A stretch of DNA of 64,000 bases from Sambucus nigra (lineage: Eukaryota > Streptophyta > Magnoliopsida > Dipsacales > Adoxaceae). Every line of letters begins with the position of its first letter. The stretch's first letter is position 1. Below, piece after piece: positions 36,286 through 47,645 of the stretch. Position numbers and translations under genes: made by a program. Below the pieces are notes generated by a model. It did no database searches. It was not told the DNA's origin and saw nothing but the letters and a program-made list of their open reading frames with translations. Where the stretch lies: assembly GCA_949130495.1 (NCBI GenBank), contig OX422223.1:72662751-72726750 (forward strand), given 5' to 3'.

Positions 36286-37544
36286 ATGTCTCTCCCTAGT
36301 TGCATTTAGTTCACCAACCACCTCGAAGCCTTGGAAGCAATGTGTTCTTACAATGTTAATTATGATGCCTTCCACATGTGGTGAGTCTCTTTGTGGCACA
36401 GCTGGACCATTTAGTGGAACATGATGATGGCAGCCATGGAATTTTGGTACCCTAAGGACCATGTCTTTCGCTTCTGGTTGGATGAAATTTTTCGCACCTA
36501 TGAGGAATTTTCTTCCATGATGGGGATAAATCCCATTTTTGTTGTGGCTTGGCTTGAGTTTTCCCACTCGCCTATGGCTGAACTTCTTTATATATTGCCT
36601 TCGATAGACAGGTCGTTTGGTACTGGAGGAATGATTTCTCTTCTAGCGGTTCTGTGATCCGTACATTCACAGGATGTGGGTGATGCTGGCTATGCTGGGG
36701 CCGTTATTCTAGGCCTGGTCACAAAAGTGTTGTTGGTGAGTGGCGAAATGCTAGTGTACCCCCAACTTGTGGCTATCTTTTCCTGGATGTTGTACCATTA
36801 CAATCCTGCGACGGTTATATGGGAGGAGACTTTGAATGGTTTGGATTCTAGGTGGGAAAGTCGTTCTGCCTTTCGGAGGGGTAGCCCTGCGATGTTGTTC
36901 ATGTGGATGTCAGAGAGGTTCCGTATGGCGGTCACACTTGAGTATCCTTTTTCGGCGGTGCCAAACTTCTTCTCACTCTATTTCAATAGTGTAGGCCTGG
37001 ACATTGAGAGTTTGGGAGACTGGTTTGTAAAGCACAGGGCTCGGGGCTTGCGCTGGTTAGTACCTTGGTGGGTGGAGTTGGTATCCATTCTGGAACTCGG
37101 GGAGTACCAACATGTTCGGTTCGTTGGCCTCAGGAAGACCTCTTTGTACTTTCCCTAGCACTTCCACTATGGGCACTGAAATTCTTTCCTGTAGAAGACC
37201 AGACGGAGCATATGCTCATGTGGCTTGGATCTTTGTGGGAGAATCATCGTCCATCAACCCATCCTTCTCAGTCTGTGGGTAGAGTCTGGCACGTCTCCTT
37301 GGACTACATGAAGTAAATATGGAAGAAAGTAGTGGGCAAGATACTGGCTGAGGAGACTGGGCAAATGTGGTTTAGAATTTCTGACATCGTGGAGGGAGGT
37401 GTTGTGGTTTTCCCGAAGCTAGTACAGGATTATTGCTCTATGGAGCATCCGCGATACTCCATTCAGGCAGGGGAGGTTTGGGGACCCCTGGATGCAGGTG
37501 ATGACGGGGTTGATTCCTCTAGCAGTTATGGGTGGAATTTGTGA
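36286..37544 (+). pseudogene. DUF7745-like extra gene of Tat element, antisense to pol
   Basis: Coding sequence of about 400 codons in near-continuous frames. Landmarks: MEFWYPKDHVFRF with YEEFSSMMGI (36436-36530), where the family has FWDP...F.F...PTLEEY; AVILGLVTKVLLVSGEMLVYP (about 36700-36765); LAETL-like WEETLNGLD (about 36820); SPAMLFMWMSERF (about 36883); LRWLVPWW (about 37050); and FVGLRKTSLYFP ending at 37158, then a C-terminal part to the stop at 37544. These match the extra protein that many Tat/Ogre elements carry downstream of pol, of unknown function. At least a stop in the leader segment (near 36307), one at 36655 and one at 37156 break the frame, so it is decayed but better kept than gag-pol. 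The opposite frame at 36247-36567 is a shadow. Confidence 0.7.
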
Positions 37545-38092
37545 AGCTTTTTGTAATGGGTGTGGTTTTGTGATTTTGTGGGAATAATTAGAGGGTTATT
37601 TTCAGGAGTAGTGGGGCTTCCTTTTATGTATTTTTTAAGAAGGTAGGTGTAGGCTGGCAAGGAAAGTTGTTTGACTCCTTATGCCGATGTAATCATACTA
37701 AAATTTCGAATAATTAAATAAATGAGTTGTAATCATCTAGTTGTGCATCTTGATGACCTTTGCATTTTGAATTATCTAGACCAATCTCTAAGGCGTACAT
37801 AATCCTTTTGTTCATGCTTGCATTGAAATGAATTTTCATTCTCGATGATAAGAAAAGAATAGTAATTTGTGAAAAGGAAGGGGGTCGTGCTCATGTAAAT
37901 GGATGAGGTGCCTAAGTACCTCTGAGGGTTTTGAAGATTTTCTAAAATTCATGTTTTTGTAAGAAAAAAGGTTTTTTAGAGGATTAGGCCCCACATAGTT
38001 CTTATTAGGGGGAAATGAAGATTTTTTTAAAGAATAGAATATTATATAATGGAAGGGATATGCGAAGAGTCGTTGCGCACTGAGATTTCAGA
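37545..38092. other. Convergent 3' ends of the DUF7745-like gene and Tat pol
   Basis: The plus-strand gene ends at 37544 and minus-strand pol ends at about 38093, so this 550-base AT-rich stretch is the shared 3' untranslated region. No coding sequence is visible. Confidence 0.5.
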
Positions 38093-39696
38093 CTAGGGGT
38101 AGAATTTCTTCAAACGGTCCAAGTTGACTGGACGAGCCATTTCTTCTCCATTAAGGTCGGTGAGCATAACGGTGCCGCCTGACACGATCTTTTTTCAAAT
38201 ATAGAGGCCGCTCCAATTGGGTTTGAATTTCCCTCTGGGGTCCCAGATGGGCTCTATTATTTCTTTGAGGGATAAGTCCCCTTCTCGAAAAACGCGGTCC
38301 TTGACTCTCTTATTACATGATCGCGCTATACGAAGATGGTACCCTTGTATGGGGTATAAAGCTTTCAACCTTATCTCATCTAAGAGGGACGGTTTGTCAA
38401 GACGAATTTGTTCCAGTCTTCCTCACTGACCTTGCTTTCAAACATGACACACAAAAAAGGGATTTCCATCTCCATGGGTAAGACTGCTTCCATGCTGTAG
38501 ACTAGAGAGTAAGGGGTAGCCCCAATAGAGGTTCAAACTGAAGTGCGATAGCCCCATAGGGCGTAAGGGATCTTGTCAGCCCAATCTCAATAACTCTCGG
38601 TCATCTTACTGATATTGGATTTAAGGTTCTTATTAGCTACCTAGAATGCCCCATTGGTCTGAGGTCGGTATGGAGAAGATCTATGTCTTTGAATTACATA
38701 CTCACTAACAACCTCTTAAACTTCTGCCTCAAAGTGTAACCTATTGTCTGATATTAGCTCCTACGGGACCCCATATCAATAGCTGATGTTTTTCCTGATG
38801 AACTTGGCCACCTTCTTGGCATTCAGGACTGCCTATGACTCAGCTTTAACCCATATGGTGAAGTAGTAAATGGCGAATTAGATGAACTCATGCCCGTTGG
38901 ATGCCTTCGGTGTAACTTTCCTTATGATGTCAATGCCCCATGTGGAGAACAACCACGGAGAAGTCATGTTGTACAATTCTCACAGAGGTAAGTGTTGTAG
39001 GTTAGAAAATTATTGGCATTTAAGGCATCTTCGAATGTAGGTTGTGTAATCTTGAACCATGGTAGTCCAGTAGTAACCCTATCAGATGATATTTTTGAAG
39101 AGCATGTGGCTATTGTTGTGGGGTTTGCATTCCCCTCTATGGATTTTCTGCATCATTTATTCAATGTCAGCCCCGGTGATCCAGTGTAAATGGGTTCCAT
39201 AGAAGTTTCTCTTAAATAGTGCCTTATCTTAGATAATGTACTAGGCAGCCAGTCGGCAGAGCGTTTCTCGATCTTTCTTGTCAGATCCTTGGGGATACCT
39301 ACCATGTTTTAGGAGGTGCCAAATATTATAGTACCACCAATCTATTATCTCGAGATCTTCTTCCATGTCAAGACCAATATGGTAGAAGTGGGTGGGTTTG
39401 TCTTATTTTTAGACAATGAAAGGGGACACGGTTATTCCCTCGGGTATGTCAATCATGGAGGCTAAGGTTGTAAGGGCATAGGCTAGGTTGTTCTTTGCTA
39501 GGGGAAAGTAGTGGAAGGTAATTTCTTAGAATTAGGAAGCTAGCTCTTCAAGGTGGGCATGGAAGGGTAAGATATTCTCGTCCTTAACTTTCCAATTTCT
39601 AAGTACTTGACCGATGATGAGGGATGAAGACCCTTAGACATCGAGGTATCGAATTCCTTTCTTGAGGGAAACTTTGAGGCCTACCTTGCATGTCTC
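38093..39696 (-). pseudogene. Tat integrase
   Basis: In the minus frame: zinc-binding Cys pair (RRCLKCQ, about 39020), then the core: WGIDII with catalytic D at 38929-38931, LISDN with D at 38746-38748 (61 codons later), and YRPQTNGAF followed by TAG at 38641-38643. That TAG sits exactly where the family has the catalytic E (35 codons after the second D). The core continues ALWGYRTS, then GATPYSLVY (about 38500-38560), and the C-terminal DNA-binding part reads REGDLSLKE, WDPRGKF, SGGTVMLT, ending DRLKKFYP-stop at 38093. Colinearity is excellent but it carries several stops. It integrates element cDNA in active relatives. Confidence 0.87.
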
Positions 39697-40445
39697 TTAT
39701 TCAATCATGTTGTTGGTGCAATGAAAGAACAACTTGATGTCAATGGGAGTGTGAGATTCATCAGGGGAAATTAGGAGTATCCTAATGCCATACCCTTTTT
39801 TTGTTGGCAGCGCCATTGAAGAACATTTTCCATCGAAGGTTTTCTTGGGAGGTATAAAGGATATTCTCATCAGGGAACTCAGAGATCCAGACATCGGCCT
39901 CTTCTATAGGGTAGTCAGCAAGGTAGTCAGAGATGACTGTTCCTTTTATAGCATTTTTCATGACATAAGTTATATCAAATTCATTTAGGAGAATCAACCA
40001 ACGGGCCATTCAGTTGGACAGGGAAGGTTTATCGAGCTAGTACTTTATGGGATCCATTCAGGATACAAGCTTAAAAGGGAAGGTGATCATGTAGTGCCAC
40101 AACTTTTGGGTAACCTAGATAAGAGTGACACATGCTTTTTCCAAGGTAGTGTATTTAACATCATAACCGACCAACTTTTGACTGGCATAGTAGATGGCTC
40201 TCTCTTTATGGGTTTCTTTGAGGTATTAAGCTAGCAAAGCCCCAGAGACACTATCGGTTATGGTTAGGTATAGGAGTAAGATAAGATCAAGATGTGGCGG
40301 CATAAGCACTGGTGGTTGGGTTAGGTATTGCTTGATACGATCGAAGGCTTCTTGGCAAACTTCATTCAGACTTTGGTTAAATCTTTTCAGAGGAGTTTGA
40401 AGATGGGATCGGAGATGGAAGTAAATTGGCTGATAAATCGACTTA
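39697..40445 (-). pseudogene. Tat RT thumb/connection and RNase H
   Basis: Continues the RT after the Tekay insertion. At 40226-40440 the frame reads EVCQEAFDRIKQYL, then PPVLMPPHLD and LLLYLTITDSVSGALL, the start of the RNase H region. At 39782-40009 it reads MARWLILLNEFDITYVM, IKGTVISDYLADYP, then WKMFFNGAAN, where the family has WKMFFDGAAN with a catalytic D; the codon now gives N. A frameshift carries the next piece (LLISPDESHTP, about 39765-39795) into another frame. RNase H removes the RNA template during reverse transcription. Confidence 0.83.
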
Positions 40446-40450
40446 TCTAC

Positions 40451-42792
40451 TGACACACCCCAACCCAGTTACTTATAATTAAGTTTGAAAGTCAAAGTGA
40501 ATCATACCATGATTAATTTTACCAAACCATAAACACGAGTTTTAATTTTAGAGTCATCATTGTGAATTCATATAACTAAAAACCCTTTTTACAACATCAT
40601 AGTAGTCATGCCCATAAAAACTTTCTTTAAGGATAAGTTAACTTAATTGTATCATTTACATTAAACAAAATCTTTGTTTCTCCCATTCCTGCCTAACCTA
40701 ACCCGACCTCCTAGATTTGGCAGTGACATTGTGTTACCTGTAAAAAATGTGAACATAGGAACCATGAGCAAAATAGACCAGTGAATGCATCACTACTATA
40801 CTACTGCACGAATTTAAATGAAATAAATCATGTCCATATAATTATGTATTAACTTAACCGGCTCATTCATAATGAATGACTAACCTTTTCGAATCATGAT
40901 TCACATATCCTGTCTAAATAGACAATTCTCCCCCATTCCTGGTCGAGGAGTAACCCCTTGTCATTAATAGACAAATCTCCCCCATCTCGGGTCAAGGAGT
41001 AACCTCCCAGTTTGGTAAATCGAAATGAAAATTTTTATATTCATAACATTATGATCATATTCGTAACAGTATATAAATACATCATTCCAGTGAGTACACT
41101 CACCTTGGGTTGTCAACTATGTATTTATGTTTCCTTCGGGTGGAGCTGAACTGAGTTGATTAGACCTTATACCTATCAATCCAACTAAATCAGTAATGAA
41201 TCTCAATCATAAGTATTATACTAACATAATTATGTAACTTTCCATGACTATACAACAACAATATAATTCCACTTCAGCCACATTTCATCAAACATGAGTA
41301 AAGACTGAATAATGGTACACATGTTGATAAAGTTATGAACATTCAACCGTAGGAATTACCTCATAAGGGATTTATAATTAAACCCAAGTAAATATGAAAA
41401 AATACTTGTCAATGTATATACACATGAAATATGTACTCAAAATACTCTTTAGAAAGAGGAGATAACAATATTCTTTCATGGGGTATTCAGTATGGCCTCA
41501 AATTATTGTCTTCTATACTCAACCATCCTATATTCCCAAATTGTATAAATAAATGTGTCCAACCTTATCAATATGAAAACATATATGAATATAATTTCCA
41601 TTACAAGTGACGGTGTAATTTTTCAAGCTTCCTAGAGCAAATTATGACCATTTCTTTACAACACAAGAAATTTGCCCTAACAGCTCCTTTATTGTTCCTT
41701 CGACTTCCAAGAAAGTTCATAATTTTTCTGCAACATAACTTTCCATGATTTTCAACCAATTTTAAGTAAAAATATTTAGTAGTACATAATTAAAGTTTCA
41801 TAATTTTTGGACTTCATTTGCTTTGTCAAAAGCTTGACCAAACTCAGGGCATACCGAAATGAAATATACAACAGCAATCATGTACCAATTTGAAATCATC
41901 ATTAAGGTCTAACCACAAGGAGATAAATTCTAATTTTCGGATATGGTATCAATATATGAGTCTACTTTTATATCCAATTGGAATTTATTAATTACAATAA
42001 GCATACAAAGAGATATACGGGTTTGAATACAAGGGGTTTCAATACAAAGCAATTTTAAGGGTTTGTACTTCAATTTAACTTAAACTTTCATCTAACCACA
42101 CATATATATAAAGGGCTGAAATTTTTGTAAAAAAATGATGATTTATATCATATAAATCAGTAATGTAAGAAAAATAACAAGAATTGCGATTAGGATTACC
42201 TTCGGGACTTTTACGTAATTTCTACTGATTTTTCTACACTTTTTCTCCTCACGTTTTCTTCCTAAACTTGTACTTTCTTTTTCCTCAAGCTAACAACACT
42301 TGAAACTGAACCTAGGTCTTAATTTGATGAATTAATAAGTTAGAGGGAGAGTTTTGAGTCGTCCAAGGCTGCCTCCCAATCCAACCAATCAAATTAAACC
42401 ATTTGGTTTAATAAAAGACAATTTACCACTTAAAGGGAATTGACAGATTTGCCCCTTGTTCGTAAATTTGGCCTAACTTCTTACTCGTACATCATTTTAA
42501 TGCACCGTTTGTTTTATTACAACCCTAACTCATATTTATACAATTATATAGTTTTCACCTCAAGTCAATTGTTATGTTATGAAGGTCAAAACTAGTCTGC
42601 AACAGGAATATTTCTACCGAAAATAACAAAATTTTGTGTTTGTAAATAATTCAACATTTCATAATTTATGAAAGTAGGATCAGACTAAACATAATCACTT
42701 AACATTAGATATACTAATAACACATTCTTCATATCACATAATATAAGCTTGATTTAATTATATTTTATCATACTTATATCCGGGTTGTCACA
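40451..42792 (-). repeat. 3' LTR of the nested Tekay element
   Basis: 2,342 bases, TG...CA ends. Nearly colinear with the other LTR, with scattered substitutions and 1-5 base indels. Contains two related blocks ACAATTCTCCCCCATTCCTGG and ACAAATCTCCCCCATCTCGG-like sequences at about 40920-41000, both followed by a GAGTAACC motif. Transcription would read from the minus strand. Confidence 0.92.
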
Positions 42793-42806
42793 ACTTCCCC
42801 CCTTAG
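42793..42806 (-). promoter_or_regulatory. Polypurine tract of the nested Tekay element
   Basis: Read on the minus strand it is CTAAGGGGGGAAGT, directly abutting the 3' LTR (plus-strand ACTTCCCCCCTTAG). It primes plus-strand DNA synthesis in this family. Confidence 0.88.
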
Positions 42807-42837
42807 AAATTTTCGTCCCCGAAATTTAATATGAAGT

Positions 42838-44236
42838 TCACTTACCAAACAAATTGGGATACTCTTTCTTCATGCTATCCTCCATTTCCCAAGTTGCTTC
42901 TTTAATACCATGGCTCATCCACATAACTTTAACTAAGGTAATAACTTTATTTCTCAATACTTGCTCCTTATGATCAATAATTTCCATTGGTTCCTCGATG
43001 TATGACAAGTCTTCCTTCAGTTCAATTGGTTGAGTTTTCAACTGATGAGATGGATCCACCAAATACTTACAAAGCATCGATACGTGAAATACATCATGTA
43101 AACGGGATAAATCTGGAGGTAATTATAATCTATATGACAGGTTCCCAATTCTTTCCAACACCTCATATGGTCCAATGTATCTTGGACTTAGTTTCCCTTT
43201 CTTCCCAAATCTCATAACGCCTTTCCATGGTGAAATATGAAGAAATACAAAATCTCCCTTTTAAAATTCCAATGGATACTTCCTTTTATCTGCATAAAAT
43301 TTCTGCCTACTTTGTGCTATCGTTTTTCGTTCCCGAATCATTTTAATCTTTTCTGTTGTCATATCTATCAATTCAGGACTCAAAATTTTCCTTTCACCCA
43401 CTTCATCCCAACACAAAGGCATTCTACATTTCCTCCCATATAAAGCTTCATACGGAGCCATACCAATGGTGGAATGATAACTATTATTATACGAGATTTC
43501 CATCAATGGCAAATGATCATACCAACTACCCTTGAAGTCAAATACATAAGCTCGTAACATGTCTTATAATATTTGAATCGTCCTTTCAGATTGCCCATCG
43601 ATTTGTGGATGAAATGCAATGCTAAACTTCAAAGTTGTGCCCATGGCATTCGGTAAACGAGGCCAACACTTAGAAGTGAATGTTGGATCTCTATCTGATA
43701 CAATTGACACTGGTGCCCCATGTAAACTAATAATCTCATCAACGTACATACGTGCGTACTTGTCAACAGTGCAGGTGATCCTAACTAGAATAAAATGGGC
43801 CGACTTCATCAATTGGTCTACAATCATCCAAATAGAATCATGCCCCTTTTGTGATCGGGATAATCCTGTAACAAAGTCCATCGTTATATGTTCTCACTTC
43901 CATTCCGGAATAGGCGATGACTGTAATAATACCGTCGGCTTCTGATGCTCCGCCTTTACTTGCTGGCATACTAAACATTTAGCTACGAACTCTTCAATCT
44001 CACATTTTATATTGTTCCACCAGTAATACTCTTTTATATCTCTATACATTTTGGTACCTCCCGTATGCATAGAGTAAATAGAATTATCTGCCTTTTCTAA
44101 TATATCCTTCTTTAAGGGTGGATCATTCGGTACACAAATCCTATTTTTATAACACAATGATTCATCATTCTTAATCTCAAAGTCACTCTCTTTACCATCC
44201 AGGACATCTTGTTTCTTCTTCTCAAGGAATGGATCA
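42838..44236 (-). pseudogene. Tekay integrase with chromodomain
   Basis: Zinc-binding region at about 43960-44100: YSMHTGGTKMYRD with CLVCQQ; the first histidine position of the HHCC set is replaced. Core: ITMDFVTGL with D at 43876, IVSDRDPTF with D at 43693 and DGQSERT with E at 43585 (61 and 36 codons apart), so the catalytic triad is intact. Then YNNSYHSTIGMAPYEALYG (about 43430-43500), FGKKGKLSPRYIGPYEVL (about 43150-43215) and a C-terminal VMWMSHGIKEATWEMEDSM, the chromodomain-like tail that targets insertion into heterochromatin in relatives. Three or four stops break it (for example at about 43561 and 43258). The frame ends at 42838. Confidence 0.92.
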
Positions 44237-44241
44237 CTGAT

Positions 44242-44798
44242 CTACAAATTTCGTATGCGTTCTACCAATAAAGGCCTCACTGTGACATGTGCTAATAATC
44301 CTCCCATTTTTAAAAACTTAAATTCAATCCCCATCGATGCCAAGTCAAGAATATTTCTAACACGAGCACACCGTATGCAACTAATAATCCCTGATGATTT
44401 TTGACTCAAAGCATCTGCTCCTACATTGGCCTTCCCAGGATGATGATGGATGGTACAGTCATAGTCTTTAATCAGCTCTATACAACGCCTCTGTCTCAAA
44501 TTCAGTTCTTTCTGTGTAAAAAAGTATTTCAAACTTTGATGATCAGTAAATATCTCATAAGTTTCTCCATACAATTAATGTCTCCACAACTTTAAAGTAA
44601 AAACAATGGTTTCTACCTCCAAATCGTGTGTAGGGTAGTTTCGTTCATGCGTCTTTAATTGTCTGGAAGCATATGCAATTACCTTCGCATTCTACATAAG
44701 AACACTTCCTAATCCCTGAAACGAAGCATTTGTATAGATCACAAAAGACTCATTCCCACTTAGAATAATAAGTATAGGGGCTGAAACCAACCGATTCT
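44242..44798 (-). pseudogene. Tekay RNase H
   Basis: At 44242-44574 the frame reads [19 protein letters not shown], then [20 protein letters not shown] and ADALSQK, the standard end of chromovirus RNase H. The upstream part (44575-44798) continues the domain with stops. It links directly to the RT at 44799 and the integrase at 44236. Confidence 0.88.
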
Positions 44799-45608
44799 TT
44801 AATTCTTTAAAACTCCTCTTGCATTCTTCATCCATACAAACTTCACTTCTTTACGAGTCAACTTTGTCAATGGTAATGCTATTGCTAAAAATCCCTTAGT
44901 GAATCTGCGATAGTAACCTGCCAATCCTAGGAAACTCCTTATTTTTGTCATATTCTTAGGACTTTCCCATTCAACTATTGCTTCCATCTTCTTTGGATCA
45001 ACATATATCCCATTTCCCGAGACAACATGCCCTAAAAACATAATTTCATTCAACCAAAACTCACACTTGCTAAATTTAGTAAATGATTTCTTCTCTCTCA
45101 AAATCTACAATGCAAGTCTCAAATGTTCCTCATGCTCCTCCATGCTACGCGAGTAAATCAACACATCGTCTATGAATACAATCACAAATGAATCAATGAA
45201 AGGGTGGAATACACGGTTAATCAAATCCATAAAAACTGTTGGAGCATTAGTTAATCCAAATGGCATCACCGAAAACTCATAGTGCCCATATCGAGTTCGA
45301 AAAGCTGTTTTGGAAATATCACTATCCTTTACTTTCAATTGGTGGTAACTCGATCTCAAATCAATCTTCAAAAATAATGTGCCCCCCTGTAATTAGTCAA
45401 ACAAATCATCGATACAAGGTAGAGGGTACTTGTTTCTAATGGTCACCTTATTCAATTGCCGATAATCAATACATAATCGCATTGTACCATCTTTCTTTTT
45501 CATAAATAACACTGGGGCTTCCCATGGTGAAACACTAGGCCGAATGAAACCTCTACTTATCAGATCTTGTAATTGCACTTTTAATTCTTTCAACTCTGTC
45601 GGTGCCAT
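44799..45608 (-). pseudogene. Tekay reverse transcriptase
   Basis: Nearly colinear RT on the minus strand: ELKEQL-like [39 protein letters not shown], then [13 protein letters not shown] (about 45320-45370), [20 protein letters not shown] (about 45240-45300) and the catalytic FIDDVLIYS with both aspartates at 45165-45170. It continues [19 protein letters not shown] and [12 protein letters not shown]. Only about two or three stops interrupt it (near 45390 and 45103), so this is the best-preserved enzyme in the window. Confidence 0.93.
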
Positions 45609-46270
45609 TCTATATGAGCAAGGGAAATTGGACTAGTACCTAGAATTAATTAAATGGAAAACTCTGCTTCCCTATCGGGTGGCAATCCTGGTAATTCCTC
45701 TGGGAAGACATCAGAAAATTCTCTGACCACTGGTATATCTTGAATTTTAACTGTCTCTTTACTAGTATCAACAACATAAGTTAAATACCTTGTACAACCT
45801 TTACTCAATAACTTTATACTCTTAATTGCTGAGATAAGACAATTAGGGACAACATTCCTTTCTCCTATAAACTGGAACTCGGGTTCACCAGGAAGATGAA
45901 ATGTAACTTCTTTTTGAAAATAATCAATGGAAGCATGATACGATGATAACTAATCCATCCCCAATATAATATCAAAATCTTGAATGGCCAACGGTATCAA
46001 ATCAACATAGAAATCTCTATCACCCATTCGTAAGACACAATCTTTATAAACATGCTCCACCAGAATTACACTTTCCATTGGGGTAGAAATATATAAGGCA
46101 CAATTGAGAAATGAACATGGTCTATCCAAATATGAAACAATATGTAATGCCACAAATGAATGCGTAGATCCAGGATTAATGAGTGCATATAAATCTTTAT
46201 TGGCAATAGAGAGTTTACCTATAACCACTGCTGGTGTAGCATGGGCATCTTGTAGAGTCATCGCAAACAC
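45609..46270 (-). pseudogene. Tekay aspartic protease
   Basis: At 45950-46270 the frame reads MTLQDAHATPAVVIGKL, then ALINPGSTHSFVALHI, where the family has LIDPGSTHSF; the catalytic aspartate codon now encodes asparagine. It ends in FDIILGMD. The stretch to 45609 is the connector to RT and contains stops. The enzyme cuts the gag-pol polyprotein in active relatives; this copy could not. Confidence 0.88.
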
Positions 46271-46329
46271 TCTTCCTCCTGCTCTCGATCTAGTTGCTTA
46301 TTCTGTACCTCTTCCCATGGTGGCACTGC

Positions 46330-47460
46330 CTAGAGAGTATCCTTTATGAAGCCCCACACTACTGACTGAAATCGCTCTTGATAACATAGGAAAATTCTTT
46401 CTCAGATGGCCCTTCTGATGACAATTAAAACATTATATATTCAGTATCTTTGGGAAATATCTCTTTATATGACCCGATGTCCCACAAAAGAAGTAAATAT
46501 TCCGACCTCCTTACGCTGAAACTCCTGAACCTCTCCCACCACTAGCTTCACCCCTTTGCAAACTACTTCCTATATTTCTACCCTGCTTAAATTTCTTCCC
46601 TCCCTGTCTCGAATATTCCGTATCACTATCTTTTTGATAATTCGGGTTGAATCTACTTCTCTTTACGCCTCGTTCTCGATTCCCTCTAGCTTCATTCACA
46701 TCCCTTTCTACTAGCATGGCTTTGTTCACCAAGGCTGAATAGTTAGCAGTCTCTAAAGCCAACAATGTAGATTTTATGACTAACTCAAGTCCATCGAGAA
46801 ATTGGCTTCACATATCTTCCTCATTCCGTATAAACCTTAAAACAAACCGACATAAGGCTATAAGTTTAGCTTCGTATTATCTAACTTTCATACTCCCCTG
46901 ATTCAACATGAAATATTCCTTCTCCTTTTGTTTTCGATACAATGGGGGAAAATACTTATAATACAAAGCTTTGACAAAAGCATACCATGAGATCACATTC
47001 CCACCTCCTGGAGTAATCAACAAATGTTTTGTGGCATCCCACCATTATTTAGCTTCTCCTTTTAGCATATATGTCGCCAAGGTCACTCGTTGATTTTCAG
47101 GCATCCTCATTACCCCAAAGATAAGTTCATCTCTTTAACCTAGACTTCTGCCTCTACTGGATCAATTGCTCCTTCAAACGATGGTGGGTTAATCTTAATA
47201 AATTTCTCATGTGAAGTACTCCTTTCTTCCCGGTGTATCACCTCCTCATACATAGCCAATGCTTGTGCCTCTAGTTGCCTGGTCTGTTGTTCTTCCCTAT
47301 GAGCCATAAATCTAGCTTGCTGCTCTGCCATTAGACTCATAACACGTGCCATTTTTTGAATATCTGTCAGTTGTTCTGGCTCAGGTTTCATATTTATTTG
47401 AACAGTTTGTTCAACCTCTGCTTCTACTAGAATATTTGAAGCCTCATCTTCTATTCTCAC
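46330..47460 (-). pseudogene. gag: Tekay gag
   Basis: Starts with the ATG at 47460 (MRIEDEASNILVEAEVEQ), a methionine/glutamine-rich coil, then INPPSFEGAIDPVEAEV, the conserved gag entry. The middle part has several stops. At 46511-46765 it is again open (LALETANYSALVNKAMLVER). Two zinc knuckles follow near 46400-46490: FFCGTSGHIKRYF and CFNCHQKGHLRKNF. In both, at least one cysteine of the CCHC set is replaced. It lies 168 bases after the primer-binding site, a normal leader length. Confidence 0.85.
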
Positions 47461-47627
47461 ATTTACATTCCCTCATTCCATTCTCTTATATTTGAAATGA
47501 ATCAAAGATATAACAACATGCAGATATACATATCTTTCCTAACATAATCGTTAGTATCAAATAAAATATATTTCTAACATTCACTGCCAAATCTAGACTC
47601 TTCTCACTCCAGAACCTCTAAAACCTA

Positions 47628-47640
47628 GGCTCTGATACCA
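47628..47640 (-). promoter_or_regulatory. Primer-binding site (initiator Met-tRNA)
   Basis: Minus-strand TGGTATCAGAGCC, five bases from the end of the 5' LTR. It is complementary to the 3' end of plant initiator methionine tRNA, the usual primer for Tekay reverse transcription. Confidence 0.92.
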
Positions 47641-47645
47641 AAAGC

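Noticed and set aside
36247..36567. Minus-strand frame of 106 codons
   Set aside because: Shadow of the DUF7745-like plus-strand gene.
43619..43945. Plus-strand frame of 108 codons
   Set aside because: Antisense shadow of the well-supported Tekay integrase.
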